IMG/VR virus record: IMGVR_UViG_3300043777_000051
Location: 1-55,111 of that record
Direction: 5' to 3' (one strand)
Length of the DNA stretch: 55,111 nt
Origin: a virus
A program made the position numbers and the translations under genes. Under the pieces are notes generated by a model. It worked only from the letters and a program-made list of their open reading frames with translations, ran no database searches and was not told the DNA's origin. Positions 24,022-31,972 of the stretch are shown here, one piece after another; position 1 is the stretch's first letter; the number at the start of each line of letters is the position of its first letter.

Positions 24022-26588
24022 CAGCTAATAACTATCGGGGCACCCACCGCCTTCTCTACGACTTCATGGTCGATGCTATCAATCTCGCTCGGCCCCGCCG
24101 CCGCTATCGTGGCGTGAAAATTGCGTACCGTCTGCTGCAAATCCGCCTGGGCCTCAAACTGCCCTATCCCTAGAGCACGGAAAGCCGCTGTGATCGCTAA
24201 GGCATCATTGCCGTTATAACAAGGCGTGACCGTGATGGGAACGGCCCCGACTCCGCGAATGACGATTCGCCGGAAGTAAGTCGGCTGGCTTCCGCCCTCC
24301 TGATAGACTTCGGCGGAACGCAGTGAGGACCGGACTAAAAGATCGGGAGCGAAGGCGTTGGTAGCCCCAGCGTCCCAATTTGCGTCTCCCGCCTGCCAGC
24401 GGCGAATTGCGCCATCCCAAAAGCCCGCCATCAGGGTAATCGGGATCGTTCCAATCGTCCGGACTTGCGACAAGATAGAAAGCGGGAAGGGAAGATCGAC
24501 AACCGTCCACCCCTTTAGAACCAAGTCGTAACAAAACACTCTGGTTAACTGCCCCAGAGAACTTCCGATGACTCCCGTCATCACCCCGGTAAAACTCTGT
24601 ATTCTCAGGACATTGAAAGCCATCGCGGAATAGTAGTAAATGAAGTTTTCCGCTCCGGAAGTCGGTCCGAACAAAATCCTCCACGTATAGTTAAAGGGTG
24701 CAACACTCGGAAGGGTTATGTTGATCCCGGTACACGGTCCCACGCTGACTTCGGCGGTTTGAGCAATGGCCCCATTCGCCCCGACCTTCTGCACAATCAC
24801 GTAATATGTGGCCGAAGGCAGAGTCCCTGTCCCTGCCGTAATAGGCATCGGGGGAAGAGTGGTTGTAGGGTTCTGAATCACTGGGCAGGCACAGACATAC
24901 ATTGGCGGGTCGGTAACCTGAGAGCCTTTGGAGAACCAAGCGTAGTTCCAGTCCACGGGTAGAATGTCCGACTGCCCGCCAAAGAGATATGGCCTGAGTT
25001 CTTCACTCACCAACTTGTCGTATAGACCGTCAAAAATGGCAAATCCGAGATGCGTTAACCGAATCAGTCCGAAGCCAGGGAGATACTGGATTGAGCGCGC
25101 CGCCGAACAACCCATGTCAGTCTGGGCTTGTTGAATTGCAAAGTCCGCCGCGCCAAATACTCCGTTGATCACGTAGAGAGAGAAATCCTTAAAGACGGCC
25201 AACTGGTTTGTCGTGGGAATTCCCGCCGCCGCAACTGCGAACGCCTTGATCCCGGAAATCTGTGTTCCGTCATCACGCGCTACCTGTGCGGCATTCAGTG
25301 GGTTCCATGAATTTGGGTTATTGGCATCGCTCATCCTGAGAGCCGATGGCCCGTCCAGTTGATCTGTAGTGATCTGCGGGGAGGTATTCGCTACCCAGAG
25401 CGACCCTGCATAGTATTCGACGTGAGCCGCGCCACGCGGGGCGGGGGAGGTAGAAACTTTCCCGGCGTTCTGCCAGATAATATTTCCGTCCGCGACTTGC
25501 TGATCTAGGACCGAAGGAAACGTCGGCATGGAGCCGCTGGTGACCCCGCCTTGCACAGCGGTAAACACATAAGCCGTCCCCGACACCGTAACCGTGATTT
25601 GATCGCCAGTGGAAAATCCCGTGGTCGCTTGCCACGAAGGAAAAGTTGCCTGAAACGTGTTCGTAATCGGAATCGTGTTCCCAGTAGTCCCATCCGATGT
25701 ATAGGGCGAAACTCCGTTGCCCAGCGCTAGGAACATTAAATTGGCAAATTGAATGATCTGCGGCAGGGGACTCAGGGTTCCAGTCTGCCCTCCGCCCGGA
25801 CTCTGACTTCCTCCACTGCCTCCAGAAACACCCCCGCCGTATCCTCCTCCAACTCCTCCGCCCCCCGGTTGGAAAATCAAATTGTCGGCGGGGAAAGTGA
25901 AAACGATGTTGGCCGCACCATAACTCGTAGGGGGAACTAGCTGAAACTGGCACACCTGAGTCGAATTGGCAGTGGGTTGCCCTTGAGTCCCAAGATTCGC
26001 GTCGGCCACATTGTCCGTGTAGGAGATCGTTGCGCCCGAACCCGTAACGGGCGTTGCCCCGTTAACCAAAAGCAGGGTGGAGCCTCCGGCAATGGTTCGG
26101 TAGACGTTGTATCCTGTTGCATTTACGACTTTATTCCACGTCAGGTTCGCTTTGTGGCTGGCCGCAAGCGTCAGGGTCGCTGCGGCAGAAACTAAAGTCT
26201 CTCCTCCAGCGCCGTCTAAGGCCGTTACAGCCCATTGATAAGCGCCTGCGGATAAGTTCCCTCCCGTCCCTCCGTCAACGGCTGCGAGGCCCGTAGGCGA
26301 TGCCAGATGGGTGTTATAGTCCTTCCTGATCAGAAAGTAATTTAACTGCCCTCCCACAGGCTGATAGAGAAACAAGGCCGTAATCGGCCCGATGTTGGCC
26401 GAGATGGCTTGCAGGACTCCATTCAGAGCAGAGACTAACTGCGTCCCATCACACGTCGCCCAGCCGCCCCGGCGAGTCAGGAGATAATTCGACACTCGCG
26501 GAACGGTTTGTTTCGGCTGGGAGAGAGTATCGAAGTTCGCAGATAAGCCCTTGATCCAGCTACGTTGACTGAGGTTACGCAGTGGCAT
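24021..26588 (-). CDS. Tail/stabilisation protein, large beta-rich (gp10-type position)
   Basis: 855 residues from ATG 26588, which overlaps the adaptor's TAA (TAATG). The longer open frame to 26810 is inside the adaptor gene. The N-terminus (MPLRNLSQRSW ... VSNYLLTRRGGWATCDG) opens like proteins that cap the portal-adaptor in P22-type tails. The body is beta-rich with repeated YYAGSLWVAN- and FKDFSLYVING-like strands suggestive of a propeller, and Gly-rich loops near residue 240. Role inferred from order: portal, capsid, adaptor, then this. Confidence 0.55.
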   Translation of the reverse strand: MPLRNLSQRSWIKGLSANFDTLSQPKQTVPRVSNYLLTRRGGWATCDGTQLVSALNGVLQAISANIGPITALFLYQPVGGQLNYFLIRKDYNTHLASPTGLAAVDGGTGGNLSAGAYQWAVTALDGAGGETLVSAAATLTLAASHKANLTWNKVVNATGYNVYRTIAGGSTLLLVNGATPVTGSGATISYTDNVADANLGTQGQPTANSTQVCQFQLVPPTSYGAANIVFTFPADNLIFQPGGGGVGGGYGGGVSGGSGGSQSPGGGQTGTLSPLPQIIQFANLMFLALGNGVSPYTSDGTTGNTIPITNTFQATFPSWQATTGFSTGDQITVTVSGTAYVFTAVQGGVTSGSMPTFPSVLDQQVADGNIIWQNAGKVSTSPAPRGAAHVEYYAGSLWVANTSPQITTDQLDGPSALRMSDANNPNSWNPLNAAQVARDDGTQISGIKAFAVAAAGIPTTNQLAVFKDFSLYVINGVFGAADFAIQQAQTDMGCSAARSIQYLPGFGLIRLTHLGFAIFDGLYDKLVSEELRPYLFGGQSDILPVDWNYAWFSKGSQVTDPPMYVCACPVIQNPTTTLPPMPITAGTGTLPSATYYVIVQKVGANGAIAQTAEVSVGPCTGINITLPSVAPFNYTWRILFGPTSGAENFIYYYSAMAFNVLRIQSFTGVMTGVIGSSLGQLTRVFCYDLVLKGWTVVDLPFPLSILSQVRTIGTIPITLMAGFWDGAIRRWQAGDANWDAGATNAFAPDLLVRSSLRSAEVYQEGGSQPTYFRRIVIRGVGAVPITVTPCYNGNDALAITAAFRALGIGQFEAQADLQQTVRNFHATIAAAGPSEIDSIDHEVVEKAVGAPIVIS

Positions 26589-27811
26589 TACGGGACGATT
26601 ACACCCCCGAAAATTGACCCAAGACCAGGATAGGTTTCGCTCCCGCGTCCGGCACTCGCGGAAATCTGCCGTGGCCCGGTAACGATCCGATTGGCATTCA
26701 AACGTTTCACCGCCGACTCGAATTCCTGCATCAACTCTTGTGCTTCCTTCACTTGCTGTTCGGCCTTTTTGAAACGGGAGATCAGGTACGTCTCCATCGC
26801 ATGTTCCCACCCCGGAGGAAGGTAGAACGTCGAAGGAGCCTGCCCCACGGAGTACCCAGTAGGAACCCTGTGGCCGCTCACCATGACGTTAAGTTCCGTC
26901 ACGGGAGTACTGGCTGGCCACGCTTGCGGGATCGTACCACCCATCCCGCGAGTAAGCTGTGCTAAAACTCCCCCAGCATTAGAGCCGAATTCCACCATCT
27001 CCGTTCCAATCATCGCCAACCCAAATCCCAATACGAAGTTGGAAGTTGCCAGCGCAACCGAATTCGATCCTACGGTCATTGTAGCCGTCGTAGTTGTCTG
27101 GCCGCTCGTTCTCGATGGTTGCGGCCACAACTCAACAATGAGCCTGTTGGTGGACTGGTAGGCCGTCATGGTGCCGACTAACCCTGTAACATTGTTACGG
27201 CGGAAAACGTCGGTCTTTCGCCCTAAAGATAGCGGATACCCGTCATACCAAGCATTAGAGACTTTCTTCCATGTTCCCGTGAGATTGTAAATTGGCTGGC
27301 CCGAAACTGAGCCGACCGCAGAAAAGTCAGGAAGTCCGTCGCAGATTGTGGATGCCGCGAATAGACCGTCATTCAGCCAGCGGTACAACGCCGCTGCGCT
27401 TAACGCCCCGCCATCGGAGTCCGGGAGATATGCGGTACTTCTTGTGGGAGGAGTCTCGGAAAGAAGGATTGTCGTCGCATCAATCGTCAGCGGCAGTGCA
27501 GTAAAGTTAACGTAGACGTTTTCTCCTCCAGAATTTAGGCCGAGATAGGCCCGCATTTGTGTAATGTTGGCAGGGAATGTTCCGGTAATCTGGATGGCTT
27601 GACCAGACGATACCGTGACTGATATTTCGGATGATTGGAGGCTTTGGCCCCATTGATTGTACTGAGTGAAAACGATGTAGTACGTTCCGGTGGGCAGGGA
27701 ATTGGATGAACTAATTGGCGCGCCGCCTAAAGCAGCGGGAGGGGAAAGAAGTTGCGGAAGGTCAGGAAATAATTCCCGCGCCGAGATGAGGATGTCGCCA
27801 ACAAGGGGCAA
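26588..27811 (-). CDS. Head-tail adaptor / connector protein
   Basis: 407 residues; TTG start at 27811 with TAGGAG upstream. The N-terminus (VGDILISARELFPDLPQLLSP) and C-terminal helix (ETYLISRFKKAEQQVKEAQELMQEFESAVKRL spans it) resemble podovirus adaptor proteins that sit under the portal. The middle has beta domains similar in style to the next gene (GTYYIVFTQYNQWGQS and GTETMVEFG-type strands). Coupled to the next gene by TAATG. Confidence 0.55.
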   Translation of the reverse strand: MPLVGDILISARELFPDLPQLLSPPAALGGAPISSSNSLPTGTYYIVFTQYNQWGQSLQSSEISVTVSSGQAIQITGTFPANITQMRAYLGLNSGGENVYVNFTALPLTIDATTILLSETPPTRSTAYLPDSDGGALSAAALYRWLNDGLFAASTICDGLPDFSAVGSVSGQPIYNLTGTWKKVSNAWYDGYPLSLGRKTDVFRRNNVTGLVGTMTAYQSTNRLIVELWPQPSRTSGQTTTTATMTVGSNSVALATSNFVLGFGLAMIGTEMVEFGSNAGGVLAQLTRGMGGTIPQAWPASTPVTELNVMVSGHRVPTGYSVGQAPSTFYLPPGWEHAMETYLISRFKKAEQQVKEAQELMQEFESAVKRLNANRIVTGPRQISASAGRGSETYPGLGSIFGGVIVP

Positions 27812-27820
27812 GTCATGCTC

Positions 27821-28096
27821 CTAGTCCTGATTACTCGCTGCAATGATTGTAACCGCTCCTTCGATGGCCGCAACATCCGTGGCGTTGGTCGTAATGTAGA
27901 TCGACGCCGCCCCATTGATCGCAAGATTTGAGATTGCATTGGCAACGTTTGTCAGAAACGTATGGGCGGTTCCGGGACTTGGCGCGAAGGCTGGACTCCC
28001 CTTGATGACGATTAAAGTAGGCGCTGGAGGCGCGGCGATCCCCTCCGTCTGCTGGGCGCTCCCTACTACCGTTCCCTTGTAGCGAATCGTCGCCAT
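27821..28096 (-). CDS. Small head-completion candidate
   Basis: 91 residues; GGAGATAGCC before ATG 28096. Ala/Ile/Thr-rich, with an alpha/beta pattern (LTNVANAISNLAINGAASIYITT). It lies between the MCP region and the adaptor. No family recognised. Confidence 0.55.
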   Translation of the reverse strand: MATIRYKGTVVGSAQQTEGIAAPPAPTLIVIKGSPAFAPSPGTAHTFLTNVANAISNLAINGAASIYITTNATDVAAIEGAVTIIAASNQD

Positions 28097-28098
28097 GG

Positions 28099-28179
28099 CT
28101 ATCTCCGCTTCTTATTCTTTTTCTTCATTGCCGACTTGAAGCCCTGCATCTTTTTCAGGTACTTGTTTTTCTTCTTCAT
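28099..28179 (-). CDS. Lys-rich mini-peptide (26 aa) in the capsid region
   Basis: ATG 28179 follows GGAGGTAGG, an excellent ribosome site. The product has about 13 Lys/Arg in 26 residues (MKKKNKYLKKMQGFKSAMKK, then a basic tail). TAG is two bases before the next start. One of at least five similar peptides in the late operon; probable DNA- or RNA-binding packaging aid (inference). Confidence 0.6.
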   Translation of the reverse strand: MKKKNKYLKKMQGFKSAMKKKNKKRR

Positions 28180-28236
28180 CCTACCTCCGAAAAAGGCCGG
28201 AGCCGAAGCCCCGGCCAGCAGCAGGCAACGAAAGAC

Positions 28237-28623
28237 TCACGCGACTCCACACACTTCCACATCGAATGTCGAAGTGTTATTGACCACGTTGATCGCAACG
28301 TTAATTGAGGTCAGAGCAAGGTCAGTGATGAATTCAATTTCGTTGACGTAGGACTGGCCATTGGCGGTCTGGGCCGCATCCCCAGCGTAAAGTTGCTGAG
28401 TGGTAGTCCCGTCTGTTCCAAGAATGTTCGTGATCTTGCATGTCGCGTTCACGCCCAGCGCAAGTGACTGCACGCGAATCTTACCCGCACTGAATGTCGT
28501 CGGGAAGGCGTTGAGCACTACATTCGTCACGGCACCGGAGGCACAGGAGACATTGAGGTTGGATACGGTTGCTCCCGACCCTAGTCCCGGAAGAATCTTC
28601 GCTACTTTGTTGACGATTGCCAC
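28237..28623 (-). CDS. Capsid decoration / head protein candidate
   Basis: 128 residues, GTG start with TAGGAGGCAA upstream. All-beta composition (Val, Thr, Asn, Ala), two Cys, no charged clusters. It immediately follows the MCP, which is the usual place of decoration or head-fibre proteins. Not recognised by family. Confidence 0.5.
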   Translation of the reverse strand: MAIVNKVAKILPGLGSGATVSNLNVSCASGAVTNVVLNAFPTTFSAGKIRVQSLALGVNATCKITNILGTDGTTTQQLYAGDAAQTANGQSYVNEIEFITDLALTSINVAINVVNNTSTFDVEVCGVA

Positions 28624-28635
28624 ACTTGCCTCCTA

Positions 28636-29634
28636 TTACGCCGTGATATTCGTGATTTCGTCGAGCATCCTTGGCGAGATGCAGGATACTTGCCAAGTCA
28701 AATATATCGTGCTGACCAGCACTCGCTGATTCGTCGGCTTGATGAACGGATCGACGTTGAAGTAATCCGCCTCGTGGAATACCGGGAAAAGATATTTTGT
28801 GTTAAAGAAAAAGGCGCTGTTCGGCAGAGCCGCCTGCAAAAATAGGTCGGGCACGACGATGGCGTTATTGAACAGGAAGTGATTGCGGAATCCAACCTGC
28901 AACGCTTCCTCATCCTGCATCCCCTGTCCAAAGCGAATCTCCGTGGTGAACTGGCCCTTGAATCCAGCGTATCTCTGCTGTGAAATCGGCATCAAATCCG
29001 GTTCGTCATAACCGAATACGACTGCCTGATACGCACTCTCGGCGGTCGTGGGAGTCAGCACGCCGGAGCCGTTCGAGACGTTAGGCGAGGGCTGCCAGAA
29101 GGAATTAGCGGCCTGAGAGCGGTCGATTCCGGCAATGACGTTGGTGGTCAGTCCTGCCCAGGAATTCAAGTCATCAACATCGTTCGACGTGTTCTGTGGA
29201 GAAGTGTGCCATAGAGCACGCGAAAGTTTCGTCAGGAAGGATGCGGAGGCGACCTGATACTTCGCTTTGATAATGTCGAGATTCCCCGCTCCGCCACGAT
29301 TCAGAATGATGTCGGTAATCGGGATCACGATGGGCTGGCGGTAAGGACGCCACTGTTGGTCGGCAGGCTGAATCGAATCCACGACGGAGGTGTCGAGCAA
29401 CTGATCGCCGTAGTACGCCCCGCCCGGAAGTTCTTCCTGATTGATTTCGGGGAATACCAGTTCGCCCGCGCCAAACTTCTTGCCTTCACGGGTGAATGCC
29501 CAGAAAACAGGGGAGGGCTTGAATACGTTGTCGCCAAGGACCGGGACAATGTATTTCTGCGAAATCGCATTCACGGTGTTGGAAAGCTGGACAGGCGGAG
29601 TCGCCAGTCCAAGTCCAACTACGCTGTTCGCCAT
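28636..29634 (-). CDS. Major capsid protein
   Basis: 332 residues behind AAAGGAGAATCACG. It follows the scaffold gene. Features of HK97-fold coats: an N-terminal arm, a stretch with KFGAGELVFPEINQEELPGG, and an internal region rich in aromatic and Asn residues with LFNNAIVVPDLFL near the end. Assignment rests on size, position between scaffold and head genes, and composition; it resembles coat proteins of uncultured podoviruses. Confidence 0.75.
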   Translation of the reverse strand: MANSVVGLGLATPPVQLSNTVNAISQKYIVPVLGDNVFKPSPVFWAFTREGKKFGAGELVFPEINQEELPGGAYYGDQLLDTSVVDSIQPADQQWRPYRQPIVIPITDIILNRGGAGNLDIIKAKYQVASASFLTKLSRALWHTSPQNTSNDVDDLNSWAGLTTNVIAGIDRSQAANSFWQPSPNVSNGSGVLTPTTAESAYQAVVFGYDEPDLMPISQQRYAGFKGQFTTEIRFGQGMQDEEALQVGFRNHFLFNNAIVVPDLFLQAALPNSAFFFNTKYLFPVFHEADYFNVDPFIKPTNQRVLVSTIYLTWQVSCISPRMLDEITNITA

Positions 29635-29646
29635 CGTGATTCTCCT

Positions 29647-30501
29647 TTACGCTGTCGCCTTGGCAATGCTCGACCACAGGTCGGCATCGTTTGCGGCATC
29701 CTGCAAAACTTGGTCAAATGTCTTGGTCCGGCCCTTGTCGTCCCGGAAATTCTTTGCCACTTCTTTTCGCGGAGACGAATTTGGCCCGCCGCCCGGCTTC
29801 GGCATGGAGGCAGTCAGGGATTCCTCTTCCAACTGCTTGCGAATCTTGGTGCGCTCCTGTTCGCGCCACTCATCCTGCCGATATTCGGAGGTCATCTCGG
29901 ACGCGGCCCGGTCAAGATTCAGACGGCCCTTGGAGTCTTTCAAACCTTCCTTCTCGGCGTACTTCATCACATCTTCGAGCTTGATCTTGTCCTTCGCCTT
30001 CTCCGGCAACTTCGGGGCGATTCGGTCCTCCCAGCGGTCGTGGTAATAGTCGTCAAGATAGGTGCCCAGCATGGGCTTCAAAATCTTCTCCCGCGCATCG
30101 GACATTTGGGTGCCCATGGCCTTGATTTCGGCCTTGAGTTTATTGACTTCCTTCACCATCGAGCCGACCAAGGGGTCATTTTCGTCCAACTCGGCGTTCT
30201 CGGCAGCGGCACGCTTCGATAGAGGCTTCTTTCCTGCAAGAGCTTCCTCCGCCGTAAGGCCGGTTAACTCCAGATACTTGTTGAACATCTCGTAGACGCC
30301 CGTCGAGGCCTTTTCAAGTTCCAACTTCTCTTTGGCGAGAGCCTGTTCTTTGGCCGTCAAACGCTGCGTGAGTTCGCCTTCGTGCTCCCGGTCATATTCG
30401 CGGGCTGCGCCGAGATTGAACGTCTCCCCGTCTTTGGTGGTGATGACAAAATCGTCAGGATATGTGTTTTTGTCCGCGAGAATATCTTTCCATTTCTTCA
30501 C
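29647..30501 (-). CDS. Scaffolding protein
   Basis: 284 residues, nearly all charged helix (Lys/Glu/Asp/Arg), for example ELTQRLTAKEQALAKEKLEL and EVNKLKAEIKAMGTQM. It sits directly upstream of the MCP gene. This composition and place are diagnostic of phage scaffolds, which guide procapsid assembly and then leave or are cleaved. Overlaps the upstream gene by four bases. Confidence 0.75.
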   Translation of the reverse strand: MKKWKDILADKNTYPDDFVITTKDGETFNLGAAREYDREHEGELTQRLTAKEQALAKEKLELEKASTGVYEMFNKYLELTGLTAEEALAGKKPLSKRAAAENAELDENDPLVGSMVKEVNKLKAEIKAMGTQMSDAREKILKPMLGTYLDDYYHDRWEDRIAPKLPEKAKDKIKLEDVMKYAEKEGLKDSKGRLNLDRAASEMTSEYRQDEWREQERTKIRKQLEEESLTASMPKPGGGPNSSPRKEVAKNFRDDKGRTKTFDQVLQDAANDADLWSSIAKATA

Positions 30502-30899
30502 TGCATACCTCCGGGTACAGGCTCACCACCGCCCGGATTCTGCGCCGGGTTTGGCATGGCTGCGTTATTGGCGATAGGGGGTCTGACGGAATTCTGGGTG
30601 GCCGCGCCTTGCTCCAGAGCCTTGATCATGGCATCCATCGACTTTTGCGCGGACGCGGCGTGACGGGAGGCTTCGGGAATCGAAAACGCGGTCCTGACAT
30701 AAATCTGCACCAGCATCTTTTTCAACTGCTGGGCGCTTTTCAAAAGCATCTGAGGATCAGCGCCTTGCAACTCGGAAAACTGAGAGGCCAACTGCCCATC
30801 GGCGGCATCGGGCGCGGCCCCACCCTGCCCTTGAGCAAGTCTCTGCACAAGTTGACGGGCCATCGAACCTTGTACGAGGGGATTTAGCGCACCAGCCAC
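30498..30899 (-). CDS. Hypothetical head-region protein
   Basis: 133 residues; GTG start within TAGTG overlap with the 43-aa basic peptide. Gln/Ala-rich helices (QLVQRLAQGQGG; LKSAQQLKKMLVQIYV) and a Pro/Gly-rich tail. Typical of small proteins between portal and scaffold; function unknown. Confidence 0.6.
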   Translation of the reverse strand: MAGALNPLVQGSMARQLVQRLAQGQGGAAPDAADGQLASQFSELQGADPQMLLKSAQQLKKMLVQIYVRTAFSIPEASRHAASAQKSMDAMIKALEQGAATQNSVRPPIANNAAMPNPAQNPGGGEPVPGGMQ

Positions 30900-31030
30900 T
30901 ATCGACCGCCTCCGCGATTCCCTCGCTTGGGAAGCCTCTTCGAGCGATGGGGCTTTTTCATCGGAACTTTCCCGGTGATCGCCCTGTGGCCCTTGAGGTT
31001 ATTCTTCCCGCCCTTGTTGTGATGGTGCAT
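30899..31030 (-). CDS. His/Lys/Arg-rich mini-protein (43 aa)
   Basis: Starts MHHHNKGGKNN and ends KRLPKRGNRGGGR; about 15 Lys/Arg plus several His in 43 residues. AGGGAGGGTCC precedes ATG 31030. The stop overlaps the next GTG start (TAGTG), so translation of this frame is strongly implied. Member of the basic mini-peptide set. Confidence 0.6.
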   Translation of the reverse strand: MHHHNKGGKNNLKGHRAITGKVPMKKPHRSKRLPKRGNRGGGR

Positions 31031-31039
31031 GGACCCTCC

Positions 31040-31207
31040 CTACTTCTTGGCCTTGCGCGAGTTTCCGGGGATGAACTTCAACGGGTCTTCCGGGGCCATG
31101 ACGGGGCTGTTATTGACTTCCGGCCCTGGCTCACCTTTTGGCCTGCCCACAGTTAAAGGGGATTTCAAAATCTTGTCATCGAATGTGTTACCCATGCTTC
31201 CGGGCAT
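31040..31207 (-). CDS. Small hypothetical protein (55 aa)
   Basis: ATG 31207 with GAGGTG upstream. Gly/Pro/Asn-rich (PGSMGNTFDDKILKSPLTVG), ending in RKAKK. Lies between two basic mini-peptides in the head gene cluster. Unknown function. Confidence 0.55.
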   Translation of the reverse strand: MPGSMGNTFDDKILKSPLTVGRPKGEPGPEVNNSPVMAPEDPLKFIPGNSRKAKK

Positions 31208-31280
31208 TGGATCACCTCACTTGAAATTGCAGAAATGAACAAGGGCGGCTCGGAAACCGCCCCCTGCCTTGCGGAATCCG

Positions 31281-31334
31281 CTAATAGCGCCGCGAACCAC
31301 GCCGTCTGCGACGACGCCCTCCACGGTGTGCCAT
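31281..31334 (-). CDS. Arg-rich protamine-like peptide (17 aa)
   Basis: MAHRGGRRRRRRGSRRY: 9 Arg in 17 residues. GGAGGTCATC precedes the ATG, a near-perfect ribosome site, so the ORF is probably real despite its length. It is reminiscent of protamines and viral packaging peptides. It lies five gene steps before the scaffold and MCP. Confidence 0.55.
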   Translation of the reverse strand: MAHRGGRRRRRRGSRRY

Positions 31335-31366
31335 GATGACCTCCTTCGCTATTGGCGTTGATACTC

Positions 31367-31403
31367 GTCAGGGATGGCGCGAAGGCCAGCAACTTTCCCT
31401 GAC
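31367..31403 (-). promoter_or_regulatory. Intergenic RNA hairpin in the late operon
   Basis: GTCAGGGA/TCCCTGAC (8 bp) encloses an inner TGGC/GCCA stem. No T-run follows, so it is not an intrinsic terminator; it may protect or process the mRNA upstream of the capsid genes. Confidence 0.4.
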
Positions 31404-31420
31404 ACACGCAACAAGCGTTG

Positions 31421-31468
31421 TTACTTGCGCTTGCCGCCTTTCTTGTATTTTCTTCCACGTCTGGCCAT
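31421..31468 (-). CDS. Basic mini-peptide (15 aa)
   Basis: MARRGRKYKKGGKRK: nine Lys/Arg of 15. Its ATG overlaps the stop of the upstream gene (TGATG), a classic termination-reinitiation arrangement. Part of the same peptide set as 28099, 30899, 31281 and 33658. Confidence 0.5.
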   Translation of the reverse strand: MARRGRKYKKGGKRK

Positions 31469-31731
31469 CAGGCTACCTCCTCTAAACGTTGACACCGTGC
31501 ATCGCCGTAAGTTTCGATCAGCGAAACCGCCTGCCTTTCCAGCATTGCCAGATATGAATCTTCGTCGCGGTATTGTTCGAGGTCGCTCTTGTGAAGTTGG
31601 AATGGAACCGCCAGCTTCCCTCTCACGGCGCAACGAATTTGTATCCAGCCTTCGGGAAGATCGCGGTGCTCGATGATCTCAATCCCACGGCTCACACTTT
31701 GGAGGGTGAAGGCATAAGTCCTAGAAGTCAA
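31468..31731 (-). CDS. Hypothetical protein
   Basis: 87 residues; TTG start at 31731 without a clear ribosome site, so the true start is uncertain. Compact alpha/beta (WIQIRCAVRGKLAVPFQL) with an acidic helix. Coupled to the 15-aa basic peptide. Not recognised. Confidence 0.5.
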   Translation of the reverse strand: MTSRTYAFTLQSVSRGIEIIEHRDLPEGWIQIRCAVRGKLAVPFQLHKSDLEQYRDEDSYLAMLERQAVSLIETYGDARCQRLEEVA

Positions 31732-31756
31732 TGAATGCTTAGAAGTAATACGAAGG

Positions 31757-31972
31757 TCACGAGCGGAGTTTTTCCAGCGTGTGCGGGTCCACCCCGATAA
31801 AGATTCCGTTCCGCGTGGACGATCCTCGCCCGATCATCCGAATAGGCAGCGACATGTCGAAGATCGTTCCATCGCGAACCCATCCCCACACCGTTTGCGG
31901 AGAATGGTTCATCAGCGCGGCGAATTCGTACACCGTCAACCACTGGCGGGATTCCAAGGGCGAGGCGCTCAC
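31757..31972 (-). CDS. Helix-turn-helix (MerR/excisionase-type) DNA-binding protein
   Basis: 71 residues; GTG start overlapping the portal stop (GTGA). Residues 11-35 (WLTVYEFAALMNHSPQTVWG) form a winged-helix HTH_17-type motif. Such proteins regulate transcription or act as recombination directionality factors. Its place directly after the portal, inside the virion operon, is unusual; it may sense late expression or act in packaging. No integrase is present to partner it. Confidence 0.65.
   Translation of the reverse strand: MSASPLESRQWLTVYEFAALMNHSPQTVWGWVRDGTIFDMSLPIRMIGRGSSTRNGIFIGVDPHTLEKLRS

Noticed and set aside
29356-30222. 288-codon plus-strand frame across MCP and scaffold
   Set aside because: Antisense to well supported virion genes, no ribosome site, Arg/Gly/Leu-rich shadow composition.
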